NCBI GenBank assembly: GCA_945897965.1
Contig: CAMDHK010000014.1
Location: 1 to 32,825 of the forward strand
Length of the DNA stretch: 32,825 nt
Direction: 5' to 3'
Origin: Candidatus Kuenenia stuttgartensis
GTDB taxonomy: Bacteria; Planctomycetota; Planctomycetia; Gemmatales; Gemmataceae
Shown: in pieces, positions 25,081 through 32,825 of the stretch
Layout of the letters: every line of letters starts with the position of its first letter
Numbering within the stretch: position 1 is the stretch's first letter
The notes under the pieces: model-generated
Seen by the model: the letters and a program-made list of their open reading frames with translations, nothing else
Told to the model about the DNA's origin: nothing
Databases searched by the model: none
Position numbers and translations under genes: made by a program

Positions 25081-26283
25081 TCAAATCCTATAGCCGGGAA
25101 ACTTTGAATTTCCAGAATCGTTTTCTGGTAATTTAGACGCAGAAATGTCAATTTGGTTCCCAATAGTGGTCGAATAATCTTTGAAAATAGGGTCGACTTC
25201 TAATCTTCGGTTTCTTAACCGGTTTGAAGTCTTCTGATCGCCACGCAAAAACCAGATAATTAACCCAATAATTCCTGTAAGGACAATCAAGGATGATACG
25301 GTAAATAAAGGCAGTAACCCTTTCGCCCAAGTTGAACCTTCTTCAGAAGATGCGAACGAACCCCTTGTGACATTCAAAGTTTTTCCAATCACTAAAGGTG
25401 TATCTTTCCAAGGGTTTTCGCTACCACTATTTGCTGTTTTGTAGCGATATTTTTTGAAAAAGTAGCCTTGAAATTCGATCAAAAAATCGTCTTTTTCAAA
25501 AGGTTGGATGTTGTCAGGCAATTGAGTAAATAGGATACAAACTGGGTTAGGCCCATACATCTCTTGAAAGACCCAGCCTTCGTAAAGTTCGGAAACGCCA
25601 ACACTTAGTAATGCAACAGGTGGCGTAATTTTTCTGAGGCGCCTTAGCCTTCCTTTGATTTCCACAACCTCGCCTCGATTTGTCCTGGGTTTGGTCATAA
25701 GATCGGAGAAAGTAAGGTCTTTACGGGCGGATTGCGCAAAGGCCAAAGCAGAAGTTTGATGAGCCATTAGCACGAATTCGTAATAAGCAGAGGCCTCTAA
25801 ATCATCAATCGAAGGGCCGGAAATTGGTTTTTCGTCTTTTACCCGTTCCAAAAATTCATCTGGAATCGGTCGAACAACATCTGAATTAATCAAAGACCAA
25901 AAATCTTCTTCGTCACCGATTTTCAAAAACCCAATTGTTTCAATTCCAGAACTTGCAGACCCCGCGGGCATAAGAATTAAACCACAAGTTGCAAGAAGGG
26001 TTTTGTCTCGTCTTGAAGAAAAAGGCGCAGCAAAAGACCATAAATTAAAACCTGCATCATCCCCACTAACTAGCGTAGAAAGCGAGCCTAAAAGCCCAAT
26101 CCCTGGCATGGTTCCCGAGCCAATACAAAGGGTTGCTAAATAGCTCTGCTCGGGTTGAAATAATTGAAATAAAGGAACTGTATCGATATCTTGCGAGGTC
26201 GCTTTTTGCCTTGGAAATAAGCAAGCTAGAAATAAAAAAACAAGGACGATGAATTTGCAAATGGTGTTGGTTTTAGACATCAT
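25081..26283 (-). CDS. Unknown exported protein with C-terminal membrane helix in the ExbBD operon
   Basis: 400 residues. A signal peptide (FIVLVFLFLACLF, cut near ATSQ) is followed by a large extracytoplasmic region of about 300 residues, one membrane helix (about 323-346, LPLFTVSSLIVLTGIIGLII) and a basic cytoplasmic tail of about 54 residues. Inside the outer region, VVEIKGRLRRLRKITPP and DDFLIEFQGYFFKKYRYKT look like two beta-rich OB-fold-like segments; that is an impression from pattern only. It starts 15 bp after the second exbD and ends 60 bp before the toroid gene, so it belongs to the same unit and may be a periplasmic partner of the motor. I recognise no named family. Confidence 0.7.
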   Translation of the reverse strand: MMSKTNTICKFIVLVFLFLACLFPRQKATSQDIDTVPLFQLFQPEQSYLATLCIGSGTMPGIGLLGSLSTLVSGDDAGFNLWSFAAPFSSRRDKTLLATCGLILMPAGSASSGIETIGFLKIGDEEDFWSLINSDVVRPIPDEFLERVKDEKPISGPSIDDLEASAYYEFVLMAHQTSALAFAQSARKDLTFSDLMTKPRTNRGEVVEIKGRLRRLRKITPPVALLSVGVSELYEGWVFQEMYGPNPVCILFTQLPDNIQPFEKDDFLIEFQGYFFKKYRYKTANSGSENPWKDTPLVIGKTLNVTRGSFASSEEGSTWAKGLLPLFTVSSLIVLTGIIGLIIWFLRGDQKTSNRLRNRRLEVDPIFKDYSTTIGNQIDISASKLPENDSGNSKFPGYRI

Positions 26284-26298
26284 TCGTGTCCGGAAAAA

Positions 26299-26820
26299 TT
26301 AATTAACCACACTGATGTTGAATCCCGGAGGTTCAACAAAACTGACATTTTTAAAACCAGCTTTACGGCAAGTATCTGCAACCATGATCACATTGGACCA
26401 TTTTAACTTGCTTGCAGGCTGAATTTTAATTACCTCTTTTTCAGTGGCAGTCTCATTGGCTATTTTGAGTTTTTCAAACAGCTCTTTGAGATCTCCTACA
26501 ATGACCGAACCAGAATTTTGCTTGATATGTATTTTTGCTATTTCACCCCGATTGATATCATCGGTGACGGCTTCCACAACAATTGTTACATCAGCTTCTA
26601 TTTTTGGAGGAGCATCGGGATCGGGTGGCGGCGGCGGTTGTTTGGTTTCCTTGGCAGCAGCTTCATTTTCTGAAGGCAAGCTTAAATCAAACTGACCCTC
26701 CAGCCCGGAAGGATTGTATGTGAAAATGAAAAAAGTCAGCAATTGAAAAGCCATGTCCAACATGGGCGTGATGGGCAATATGACTTCTGGTGCTGGTTCT
26801 TCGTTCCTGTGCTTACTCAT
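26299..26820 (-). CDS. exbD: ExbD/TolR-family protein, second copy (Pro-rich)
   Basis: 173 residues with one N-terminal membrane helix, [20 protein letters not shown]. Asp23 matches the functionally essential helix aspartate of ExbD/TolR that takes part in proton flow. A Pro-rich segment ([12 protein letters not shown], about residues 60-72) joins the helix to the periplasmic domain, whose [14 protein letters not shown] and [20 protein letters not shown] are typical of the family. Its start overlaps the stop of the first exbD by 4 bases (ATGA), indicating tight translational coupling. It differs from the first copy enough to suggest distinct places in a mixed ExbD dimer. Confidence 0.88.
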   Translation of the reverse strand: MSKHRNEEPAPEVILPITPMLDMAFQLLTFFIFTYNPSGLEGQFDLSLPSENEAAAKETKQPPPPPDPDAPPKIEADVTIVVEAVTDDINRGEIAKIHIKQNSGSVIVGDLKELFEKLKIANETATEKEVIKIQPASKLKWSNVIMVADTCRKAGFKNVSFVEPPGFNISVVN

Positions 26821-27344
26821 ATTGGTTGTGCCACGCTCTTAGTTACAGCCCGGAGTTTTATTTGCCTAAATCCCTCAATTTTGCACATTTGCAGGACACG
26901 GTAAACTTGATCATAGTCAGTAAGCTTATGGGCTCGCATGACAATGGTAGTTTTAACTTTACCATCTTTGCTGGTTCTTTTAAGGGTGTTAAACTGGTTT
27001 CGAAGCCAGAACTTAAATTCGCTGAATCTCATGGGCTCTTCGCCAAGGATAATAATAAAAGGGTCGCCTTCTTTAAACTTATCGGTAAGTTTTTGAAGGG
27101 CGGTAGCACCTTTAGATTCATAATCCTTTAAAATAAAAGGTCGAACATTAACGAATAAAACATCGGTTTCATTCTTGTCCATGGGCACAGCAGACATTGA
27201 TTCTGGCAATACGATTTCTTCTGATACCTGATTGGTTACAAAATTAACGCACATCATGAAAAACATTAGAAGCTGCAACACCACATCCAAAAGAGGAGTG
27301 AGGTTCGGTTCCATGTTTCCTTCGCCGGAAGCACCATGACTCAT
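26817..27344 (-). CDS. exbD: ExbD/TolR-family protein, first copy
   Basis: 175 residues. The N-terminal helix [20 protein letters not shown] carries Asp20 at the essential ExbD/TolR position. The periplasmic domain follows, ending with [20 protein letters not shown] and [11 protein letters not shown], the usual strand-helix-strand C-terminus. GAGGGG lies before the ATG. It comes about 100 bp after exbB and overlaps the next exbD by 4 bases. With the MotA-family subunit it would form a proton-driven rotary-type motor in the inner membrane. Confidence 0.9.
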   Translation of the reverse strand: MSHGASGEGNMEPNLTPLLDVVLQLLMFFMMCVNFVTNQVSEEIVLPESMSAVPMDKNETDVLFVNVRPFILKDYESKGATALQKLTDKFKEGDPFIIILGEEPMRFSEFKFWLRNQFNTLKRTSKDGKVKTTIVMRAHKLTDYDQVYRVLQMCKIEGFRQIKLRAVTKSVAQPI

Positions 27345-27444
27345 GGTATTTTAACCCCTCGTTGACTTCTATTTCAGTCTTTAACTGGTCCCTTTTAACG
27401 ATCATTGTGCTGATCTCTCTTACAAACAGAGAGACCATCAGAGA

Positions 27445-28293
27445 TTAAACTTGGGGCACGGACTTTGTTGGAACGTTTGGAGTCGCTGGAGTTGCAGGCG
27501 CACCAGGTTGACCCGCTGCTTTTTTAGTACTGTGATACATTTGGGTTAAAAGATCATCAGCGATCAAGCTAGTATCCATCGAAATTTTAATTAATCGATT
27601 ACGATAAAAGGCATGAAAGAAAATAGCAGGAACGGATAGGCCAATCCCGAGCAGTGTAACTACAAGTGCATGCGAAATACCATCTGCAAGTTTATCTGGC
27701 CTTGGGGTGGAACCGGGTCTGCCAAGTTCCATAAAGCTAAGAATCATACCAAATACTGTTCCAACCAAACCAATAAGGGGCCCAAGAGTCCCAATAGTTG
27801 AAAGATAAGTGATTGCTACTTCCTTGCTGGCTTTGATGCTATCAACCATGTTATATGCTGATTCTCTAGCATCTTCGATGCCATATTGAAGCCTAGACAT
27901 ACCCTGACTCATGACTCTACCAAGAAAAGACCCATCTTCTTTGGCTATATCGAAGGCTTGTTTGAACTGCTTCTTATTGACCAAGTCGGTGAATTCTTCA
28001 ACAAAATTTGGGGGAATGGATGTAGCCATTCGAAGTTCCATTGCTAAGAGGCAAACAAGCGCAATAAGTGCAATTGAAATAGCGAGAATCATTGGGCCGA
28101 ACACCCAACCAGCAGATTTAAGAATATGCATGAAAAGGCTAGGATTTCCAGCAGCAGCAGGTTTATCGCCTTCATCTTTCTTTTCTGCAGCAGGAGGCGC
28201 TGCATCTTGAAAGGCGTAGGAACTATTGGTGCTGAATAAAAACCCAACAAGAACCAGCAAAACAAGTGTAAACCTTGACAATGTCCCTGACAT
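27445..28293 (-). CDS. exbB: MotA/TolQ/ExbB-family proton channel protein
   Basis: 282 residues from the ATG at 28293, picked over an upstream GTG (28353) and ATG (28320) because AAGGGG lies 6 bases before it. An N-terminal hydrophobic stretch ending TNSSYAFQDA looks like a signal sequence or extra helix, a common addition in ExbB proteins. Three core helices follow (VFGPMILAISIALIALVCLL; IGTLGPLIGLVGTVFGMILS; ALVVTLLGIGLSVPAIFFHA). The last two carry the small-residue and Thr pattern of the ion path. The C-terminal tail is Pro/Ala-rich. It is the first gene of a unit with two exbD genes, an exported protein and the toroid protein, and should supply proton-motive energy to them. Confidence 0.92.
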   Translation of the reverse strand: MSGTLSRFTLVLLVLVGFLFSTNSSYAFQDAAPPAAEKKDEGDKPAAAGNPSLFMHILKSAGWVFGPMILAISIALIALVCLLAMELRMATSIPPNFVEEFTDLVNKKQFKQAFDIAKEDGSFLGRVMSQGMSRLQYGIEDARESAYNMVDSIKASKEVAITYLSTIGTLGPLIGLVGTVFGMILSFMELGRPGSTPRPDKLADGISHALVVTLLGIGLSVPAIFFHAFYRNRLIKISMDTSLIADDLLTQMYHSTKKAAGQPGAPATPATPNVPTKSVPQV

Positions 28294-28524
28294 GAAATAC
28301 CCCTTAATTAGCGTTAGCATCTTGTCAATCCTTTTGAAAACTCCAAAAGTCACTTTATGAAAGTTTATTTGGAAGAAGAAAGCAAAATTTCATTAAACTT
28401 TCATTCTGTTATTCTTTTGACACACAGTAGCAAACATTAGTTCCATTAGAATCAAAAACATTAAAATTAAATTAACTTCCTTTATAACAACGATGAAATC
28501 GTGTGCTGTCAAGGAATTATCGCA

Positions 28525-29463
28525 CTACTTTCCCCCAATTTTTTCTTGGAAGTGTTTGAGTGTTTTTGTGAGGCCCTCGGTTCGCTGTATTTTTGGCTCC
28601 CATCCTAATAGGTTTTTGGCCCGTGTTATATCGGGCTTTCGCACTTTAGGGTCATCCTGAGGCAGAGGGTGAAATATGATTTTGCTTTTACTTCCAGATA
28701 AATCAAGGATCTCTTTTGCAAATTCCAGGATGGTCACCTCACTTGGGTTTCCCAAATTTACCGGTTCATGGAAATCCTTGAACAATAATTTTGTGATGCC
28801 TTCAACTAAATCATCAACATGGCAAAAACTTCTCGTTTGCGAACCATCCCCATACACGGTCAAAGGTTCGCCCCTAAGTGCCTGGCCCATGAAATTCGGC
28901 AAAACCCGTCCATCATCCAGCCTCATGCGATTGCCATAGGTATTAAATATTCGGATGATGTGTGTGTTGATGTTATGGCAACGGTGGTAAGCCATAACCA
29001 TTGCTTCAGAAAAGCGTTTGGCCTCATCGTAGACGCCACGAATACCAATTGGGTTAACATTTCCCCAATAATCTTCGCTTTGTGGGTGCCTTTCGGGGTC
29101 GCCATAAACTTCGCTGGTGCTTGCCAATAGGTAGGAAGAGTTTTTAGCTTTTGCCAAACCTAGAGTGTTGTGCGTCCCCAATGATCCAACCTTAAGGGTT
29201 GGGATGGGGTGCCTAAGGTAATCAACCGGACTTGCGGGAGAGGCAAAGTGCAAAATATTATCGATAGGGCCATCAATGTCTAAGTGGTGACTGATATCGT
29301 GGCGTATAAAACTGAATTGCGGATGACTTCGTAAGTGTTCTACATTTCCAAGGCTGCCGGTAATTAAGTTGTCAACGCAGATAACTTCATGACCAAGGCC
29401 CAAAAAGGTTTCACAAAGGTGAGACCCGACGAAGCCAGCACCGCCGGTAACAAGTGTTCGCAC
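28525..29463 (-). CDS. uxs: UDP-glucuronate decarboxylase (UDP-xylose synthase)
   Basis: Makes UDP-xylose from UDP-glucuronate for surface sugars. It is an extended short-chain dehydrogenase of 312 residues from the GTG at 29463, which has AAAGGA 9 bases upstream; a TTG at 29481 is less likely. The NAD site is [15 protein letters not shown]. Catalytic residues lie in [11 protein letters not shown] and [23 protein letters not shown] is characteristic of UXS rather than dTDP-glucose dehydratase or UDP-glucose epimerase. The C-terminus holds [19 protein letters not shown]. It diverges from the phosphorylase gene across 268 bp. NAD-epimerase family confidence is near certain; the exact substrate is very likely. 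Confidence 0.9.
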   Translation of the reverse strand: MRTLVTGGAGFVGSHLCETFLGLGHEVICVDNLITGSLGNVEHLRSHPQFSFIRHDISHHLDIDGPIDNILHFASPASPVDYLRHPIPTLKVGSLGTHNTLGLAKAKNSSYLLASTSEVYGDPERHPQSEDYWGNVNPIGIRGVYDEAKRFSEAMVMAYHRCHNINTHIIRIFNTYGNRMRLDDGRVLPNFMGQALRGEPLTVYGDGSQTRSFCHVDDLVEGITKLLFKDFHEPVNLGNPSEVTILEFAKEILDLSGSKSKIIFHPLPQDDPKVRKPDITRAKNLLGWEPKIQRTEGLTKTLKHFQEKIGGK

Positions 29464-29578
29464 TAGTAAAAATCCTTTCAATCGTTCTTATCGAGGAAGC
29501 CTTCCCGTTGAAATTACCGCAAGGCTCAATTTACAAGCTTTAAAAATCATAAGAATTATTTCTATTATTTTTATGGTT

Positions 29579-29607
29579 TTGTAAACTGCTTATATGTTAT
29601 CTAATAT
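29579..29607 (+). promoter_or_regulatory. Candidate promoter of the glucan phosphorylase gene
   Basis: TTGTAA (29579-29584) and TAATAT (29602-29607) are spaced by exactly 17 bases, and each matches the sigma70 consensus at four of six positions. The region is very AT-rich, so chance matches are easy. It would leave a leader of about 115 bases. I see no other element in the 268-bp divergent gap. Confidence 0.25.
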
Positions 29608-29731
29608 TTGTTGAAAGAATAATAGCTGATTTATTTATTCGACAGATGTGAATTATTAATTGTTTGGCAAATAGTTTAGTTTGGGTTGTAACTTTTTAGT
29701 CCCTTATGTTTATTTCTAAAAGAGAGACATT

Positions 29732-32293
29732 ATGAACACAAATCCTATGCGTTTTTACACTGTAGTTCCTAGCCTTCCAGTGCGTTTAAATGCGCTTCAT
29801 AAGATTGCCTTGAATCTATGGTGGTGCTGGAATCATCAAGCGGTTGAACTCTTTCGAAGAATTAATCCTGATCAATTTGAATTGGTTGATCATAGCCCGG
29901 TTCGACTTTTAAATCAGCTTTCGCAAAAGCAGACAGCAGAACTGCTTTCCGATGAAGGCTTTCTAAATCACATGGATCGTGTTGAACAAGATTTTGATCG
30001 CTATATGTCTGCAACAACATGGTTTCAAGAACATTATTCCAAAGACAAGAGCGTCTGCAGGATAGCGTACTTTAGCGCTGAATTTGGCATTCATGAAAGT
30101 ATTCCTGTTTATTCAGGCGGACTTGGAGTTCTCGCAGGCGATCATCTCAAAGCTGCGAGCGATATTGGTATTCCATTATATGGCGTCGGCCTTATGTATC
30201 GTGAGGGCTATTTTAGACAATATTTAAATGCAGATGGCTGGCAGCAAGAGCGTTATCCTGAAAATGATTTCTTTGGCCTGCCAGCTGTACAAGTGCTTGA
30301 TAAATCAGGCCATCCTCTTGTTGTTAAGGTTCATTTCCCCGGTAGAGATGTGCTTGTTAAAGTTTGGCAAATAAATGTAGGTCGGGTTCCTTTGTTATTG
30401 CTCGACACCAATATTCTTGAGAATCAACAGGAAGATCGGTCTATTACTGCAAGGCTTTATGGTGGAGATACTGAAAATCGAATTCGCCAAGAAGTCGTTC
30501 TTGGTATGGCTGGGGCCAAAGTTTTACATGCTTTGGGTATCGACCCAACGGTATTCCACATGAATGAAGGCCATAGCGCATTTTCATGCTTGGAAAGAAT
30601 TCGATGCCTGATGACCGAAAAGAATATTGATTTTCTTAAGGCAAGAGAAGCAGTTTCTGCTGGCACCGTATTTACTACCCACACGCCTGTACCTGCAGGA
30701 AATGATCGTTTTTCGCCTGCCCAAATTGAGCACTACTTTGGTGGTTTGATGTCTTCTTTTGGCATGAGCAAGGATGAGTTTCTTGGCCTTGGTCGCGAAA
30801 ACCCCTCTGATACCAATGAAACTTTTTGCATGACTGTTCTTGCAGTACGGCTTTCCAATGTAAGCAATGGTGTAAGCAAGTTGCATGGTGAAGTAAGCAG
30901 GAATATGTGGAAAAATATCTGGAATGGATTATTGGACAAAGAGGTTCCAATAACCTCGGTTACCAATGGGGTTCATACCAGTACTTGGGTTTCCCCCGAT
31001 ATGGTTCAACTTTATGACCGATATTTGGGTGCAGGTTGGGGTCTAAAGCCCAACGATGAAACCTTGTGGAAACGCATTGATTCTATTCCGGATGCTGAAC
31101 TGTGGAGAACCCATGAAAGACGTAGGGAAAGGCTTGTTTCCTTTACCCGCAGACGACTGAAAATGCAGTTGAAAAATCGTGCTGCAACTTCATCCGAAAT
31201 ATCCCGTGCCGATGAGATCCTTGATCCCGAAGCTTTGACCATCGGGTTCGCTCGAAGGTTTGCAACCTACAAGCGTGGTGCACTTATCTTCAAACATCTC
31301 GATAGGCTTTCAGCGCTAGTAAATAATAAAGATCGGCCCGTGCAGATTCTTTTTGCAGGCAAAGCTCATCCGCAAGATAACGGTGGAAAAGAATTGATTG
31401 CTGAAATTGTTCACATGACCAAGCGAGCCGAATTTAAACATCGCGTTGTTTTTCTTGAAGATTACGAAATGAATGTTGCTCGTTATATGGTGCAAGGGGT
31501 TGATGTTTGGCTCAACAATCCGCGCAGGCCTTTGGAAGCTTCTGGTACCAGTGGTATGAAGGTGGCAGTAAATGGTGGGCTAAACCTTAGTATTCTCGAT
31601 GGTTGGTGGTGCGAAGGTTTTAATGGGCAAAATGGTTGGGCTATCGGCGCAGGGGAAGAATATTCTGACCTTGAATATCAGGATGAAGTTGAAAGTAGGG
31701 CGATTTACGATCTTCTTGAACAAGAAATCGTGCCCCTCTTTTACAACCGTAGTACCGATGGTTTACCTAGGGGCTGGATCAAGATGATGAAGAATGCCAT
31801 CAGCACTTTGGCACCAGTCTTTAGCACTTCACGAATGGTTGCGGAGTATACTAAGGTTTGTTATTGGCCTAGTTCAGAACGGTATAACAAGCTTTCTTCA
31901 AATAATTTTCAGGGTGCGAATGAGCTGGCCCAATGGCGTCATCGTCTGCATGAGCAATGGCGTCATTTAGGTGTTCATGAAATTTCAAATCCTCATCATG
32001 ATCCGCATAAGGTGGGGGCTAAATTTCATGTTAAAGCCAAGGTTCACCTTGGGCAGTTGACTCCCGCAGATGTTGATGTGCAGATCTATTATGGCCCCAT
32101 GGATTCCAACTGGGAGATTCAAGAAATCCATATTGCATCCATGAAGCATGAGAAGCAGGAACATCACGAGTGGATATTTACTGGCGAGATTCCCTGTATT
32201 TCTAGTGGTCAGCATGGGTATAGGATTCGGGTATTGCCCAAACATCCCGACCTTGCAAACCAATTGGAACCAGGTTTAATTCTCTGGAGTTGA
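29732..32293 (+). CDS. glgP: Alpha-glucan phosphorylase (short AGP type)
   Basis: Releases glucose 1-phosphate from glycogen-like alpha-1,4-glucans using pyridoxal phosphate. 853 residues, typical of the TIGR02094-type enzymes that carry an N-terminal DUF3417 region (LNALHKIALNLWWCWNHQAV). Landmarks are RIAYFSAEFGIHESIPVYSG, VFHMNEGHSAF, FARRFATYKRGALIF, LFAGKAHPQDN, and the cofactor site EASGTSGMKVAVNGGLNLS, with K610 as the PLP lysine. A C-terminal extension of about 120 residues follows the core. AGAGAG lies 6 bases before the ATG. It converges on the ABC permease gene with one base between stops. It is alone, without other glycogen genes nearby. Confidence 0.95.
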   Translation: MNTNPMRFYTVVPSLPVRLNALHKIALNLWWCWNHQAVELFRRINPDQFELVDHSPVRLLNQLSQKQTAELLSDEGFLNHMDRVEQDFDRYMSATTWFQEHYSKDKSVCRIAYFSAEFGIHESIPVYSGGLGVLAGDHLKAASDIGIPLYGVGLMYREGYFRQYLNADGWQQERYPENDFFGLPAVQVLDKSGHPLVVKVHFPGRDVLVKVWQINVGRVPLLLLDTNILENQQEDRSITARLYGGDTENRIRQEVVLGMAGAKVLHALGIDPTVFHMNEGHSAFSCLERIRCLMTEKNIDFLKAREAVSAGTVFTTHTPVPAGNDRFSPAQIEHYFGGLMSSFGMSKDEFLGLGRENPSDTNETFCMTVLAVRLSNVSNGVSKLHGEVSRNMWKNIWNGLLDKEVPITSVTNGVHTSTWVSPDMVQLYDRYLGAGWGLKPNDETLWKRIDSIPDAELWRTHERRRERLVSFTRRRLKMQLKNRAATSSEISRADEILDPEALTIGFARRFATYKRGALIFKHLDRLSALVNNKDRPVQILFAGKAHPQDNGGKELIAEIVHMTKRAEFKHRVVFLEDYEMNVARYMVQGVDVWLNNPRRPLEASGTSGMKVAVNGGLNLSILDGWWCEGFNGQNGWAIGAGEEYSDLEYQDEVESRAIYDLLEQEIVPLFYNRSTDGLPRGWIKMMKNAISTLAPVFSTSRMVAEYTKVCYWPSSERYNKLSSNNFQGANELAQWRHRLHEQWRHLGVHEISNPHHDPHKVGAKFHVKAKVHLGQLTPADVDVQIYYGPMDSNWEIQEIHIASMKHEKQEHHEWIFTGEIPCISSGQHGYRIRVLPKHPDLANQLEPGLILWS

Positions 32294-32294
32294 T

Positions 32295-32825
32295 TTAGAT
32301 ATCGCGCCTTGCAAACCAAAGCATGCCGAAGCTTGATATGCCTAGCGATATTCCTAATGTCCATACAAGCAATCTTCCCAATGCTTGTATGTCGTATTCT
32401 CCTTTAACCATGTGGGGTAAAGCCTGCATGGTTACTTCTGGAGATAAATGAACGCTAGGGAAATAGCTTAACCCAAGTGTCACGCCGTATAAAAGAACCC
32501 AGACGGTGATGATTCCCAATACCGTGCTGTTTATTATTGCGCTTACGGTAACGCAACATGTGACGACCGTAAATAAAAGAGCGCAAATTGCTATAAGTGC
32601 GATTACGCATCCTTTGAACGATAGATCTTCATGCAGGAAAAAAATGCACCCCAGAATGGTGATAGAACCTAATAGTAAGAATGTGCCTATTACCGTTACA
32701 AGTCGTGCGTGCCACTTCCCTAAAAAATATTGATACCTGCTTATGCCTCTGCTAAGAACAGAATCTGCGAGGGTTCCTCTTTCAGAAGAAATACATCCGG
32801 TAGTAAGAACAACCACAAGAGTCAT
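32295..32825 (-). CDS. ABC-2 type transporter permease (C-terminal part, cut by window edge)
   Basis: 176 residues are visible; an ATG falls exactly at the window edge but is probably internal. The visible part has ISSERGTLADSVLSRGISRY followed by YQYFLGKWHAR, the cytoplasmic loop typical of ABC-2 permeases that precedes a run of helices. At least four more hydrophobic helices follow, and the end is FGMLWFARRDI. Family members usually have one or two further N-terminal helices, so the gene likely continues to the right. The ATPase partner and substrate are outside the window. Confidence 0.8.
   Translation of the reverse strand: MTLVVVLTTGCISSERGTLADSVLSRGISRYQYFLGKWHARLVTVIGTFLLLGSITILGCIFFLHEDLSFKGCVIALIAICALLFTVVTCCVTVSAIINSTVLGIITVWVLLYGVTLGLSYFPSVHLSPEVTMQALPHMVKGEYDIQALGRLLVWTLGISLGISSFGMLWFARRDI

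Noticed and set aside
28490-28502. ACGAT-GAA-ATCGT hairpin after the decarboxylase gene
   Set aside because: Only five base pairs with a 3-base loop and no T run; too weak for a terminator.

Overview
The window looks like an ordinary chromosomal stretch of a low-GC (roughly 40-45% by eye) member of the Planctomycetota, probably near the Gemmatales/Pirellulales. The case is indirect. It rests on a plant/chlamydial-type FabI, an ExbB-ExbD-ExbD cluster followed by a membrane-anchored squalene-cyclase-repeat protein, a secreted low-complexity protein ending in HEAT-like repeats, and a DUF3467-like protein. No rRNA or marker gene is present, so the taxonomy is inference. I saw no tRNA, rRNA, CRISPR array, insertion sequence or phage gene.

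Left part (1-11.6 kb). A TetR-type repressor (minus strand) diverges from a plus-strand efflux operon: a lipoprotein periplasmic adaptor followed by two tandem RND permeases that look like old duplicates. A 14-bp perfect palindrome sits between the divergent genes and is the likely operator. Twenty bases after the second permease comes an XPB/Rad25-type helicase. It overlaps by 20 bp a DUF790/Bax1-type nuclease gene, giving an archaeal-style helicase-nuclease pair. A partial reading frame may follow the repressor at the left edge.

Middle part (11.6-23 kb). This is mostly housekeeping: anthranilate synthase component I (trpE), a small zinc-ribbon membrane protein, a protein with two DUF3467-like domains, the helicase HrpB, 6-phosphogluconate dehydrogenase, an O-methyltransferase, plant-type enoyl-ACP reductase FabI, and the secreted HEAT-tail protein. 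Several genes converge with almost no spacing.

Right part (23-32.8 kb). A five-gene minus-strand unit ends in a strong 14-bp stem terminator. In transcription order it encodes ExbB/TolQ (MotA family), two different ExbD/TolR proteins, a signal-peptide protein with one C-terminal membrane helix, and a 606-residue protein. The last has a short cytoplasmic domain, one membrane helix carrying S-x3-H-G, a Pro/Glu-rich linker and an alpha/alpha-toroid (squalene-cyclase-like repeats). S-x3-H-G is the arrangement of the functional Ser/His in the TonB helix. I propose this protein as a TonB-like partner of the ExbBD motor, so that proton-motive force would act on a toroid domain. This is the most interesting system in the window. 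After it come UDP-glucuronate decarboxylase, alpha-glucan phosphorylase and the end of an ABC-2 permease cut by the window edge.
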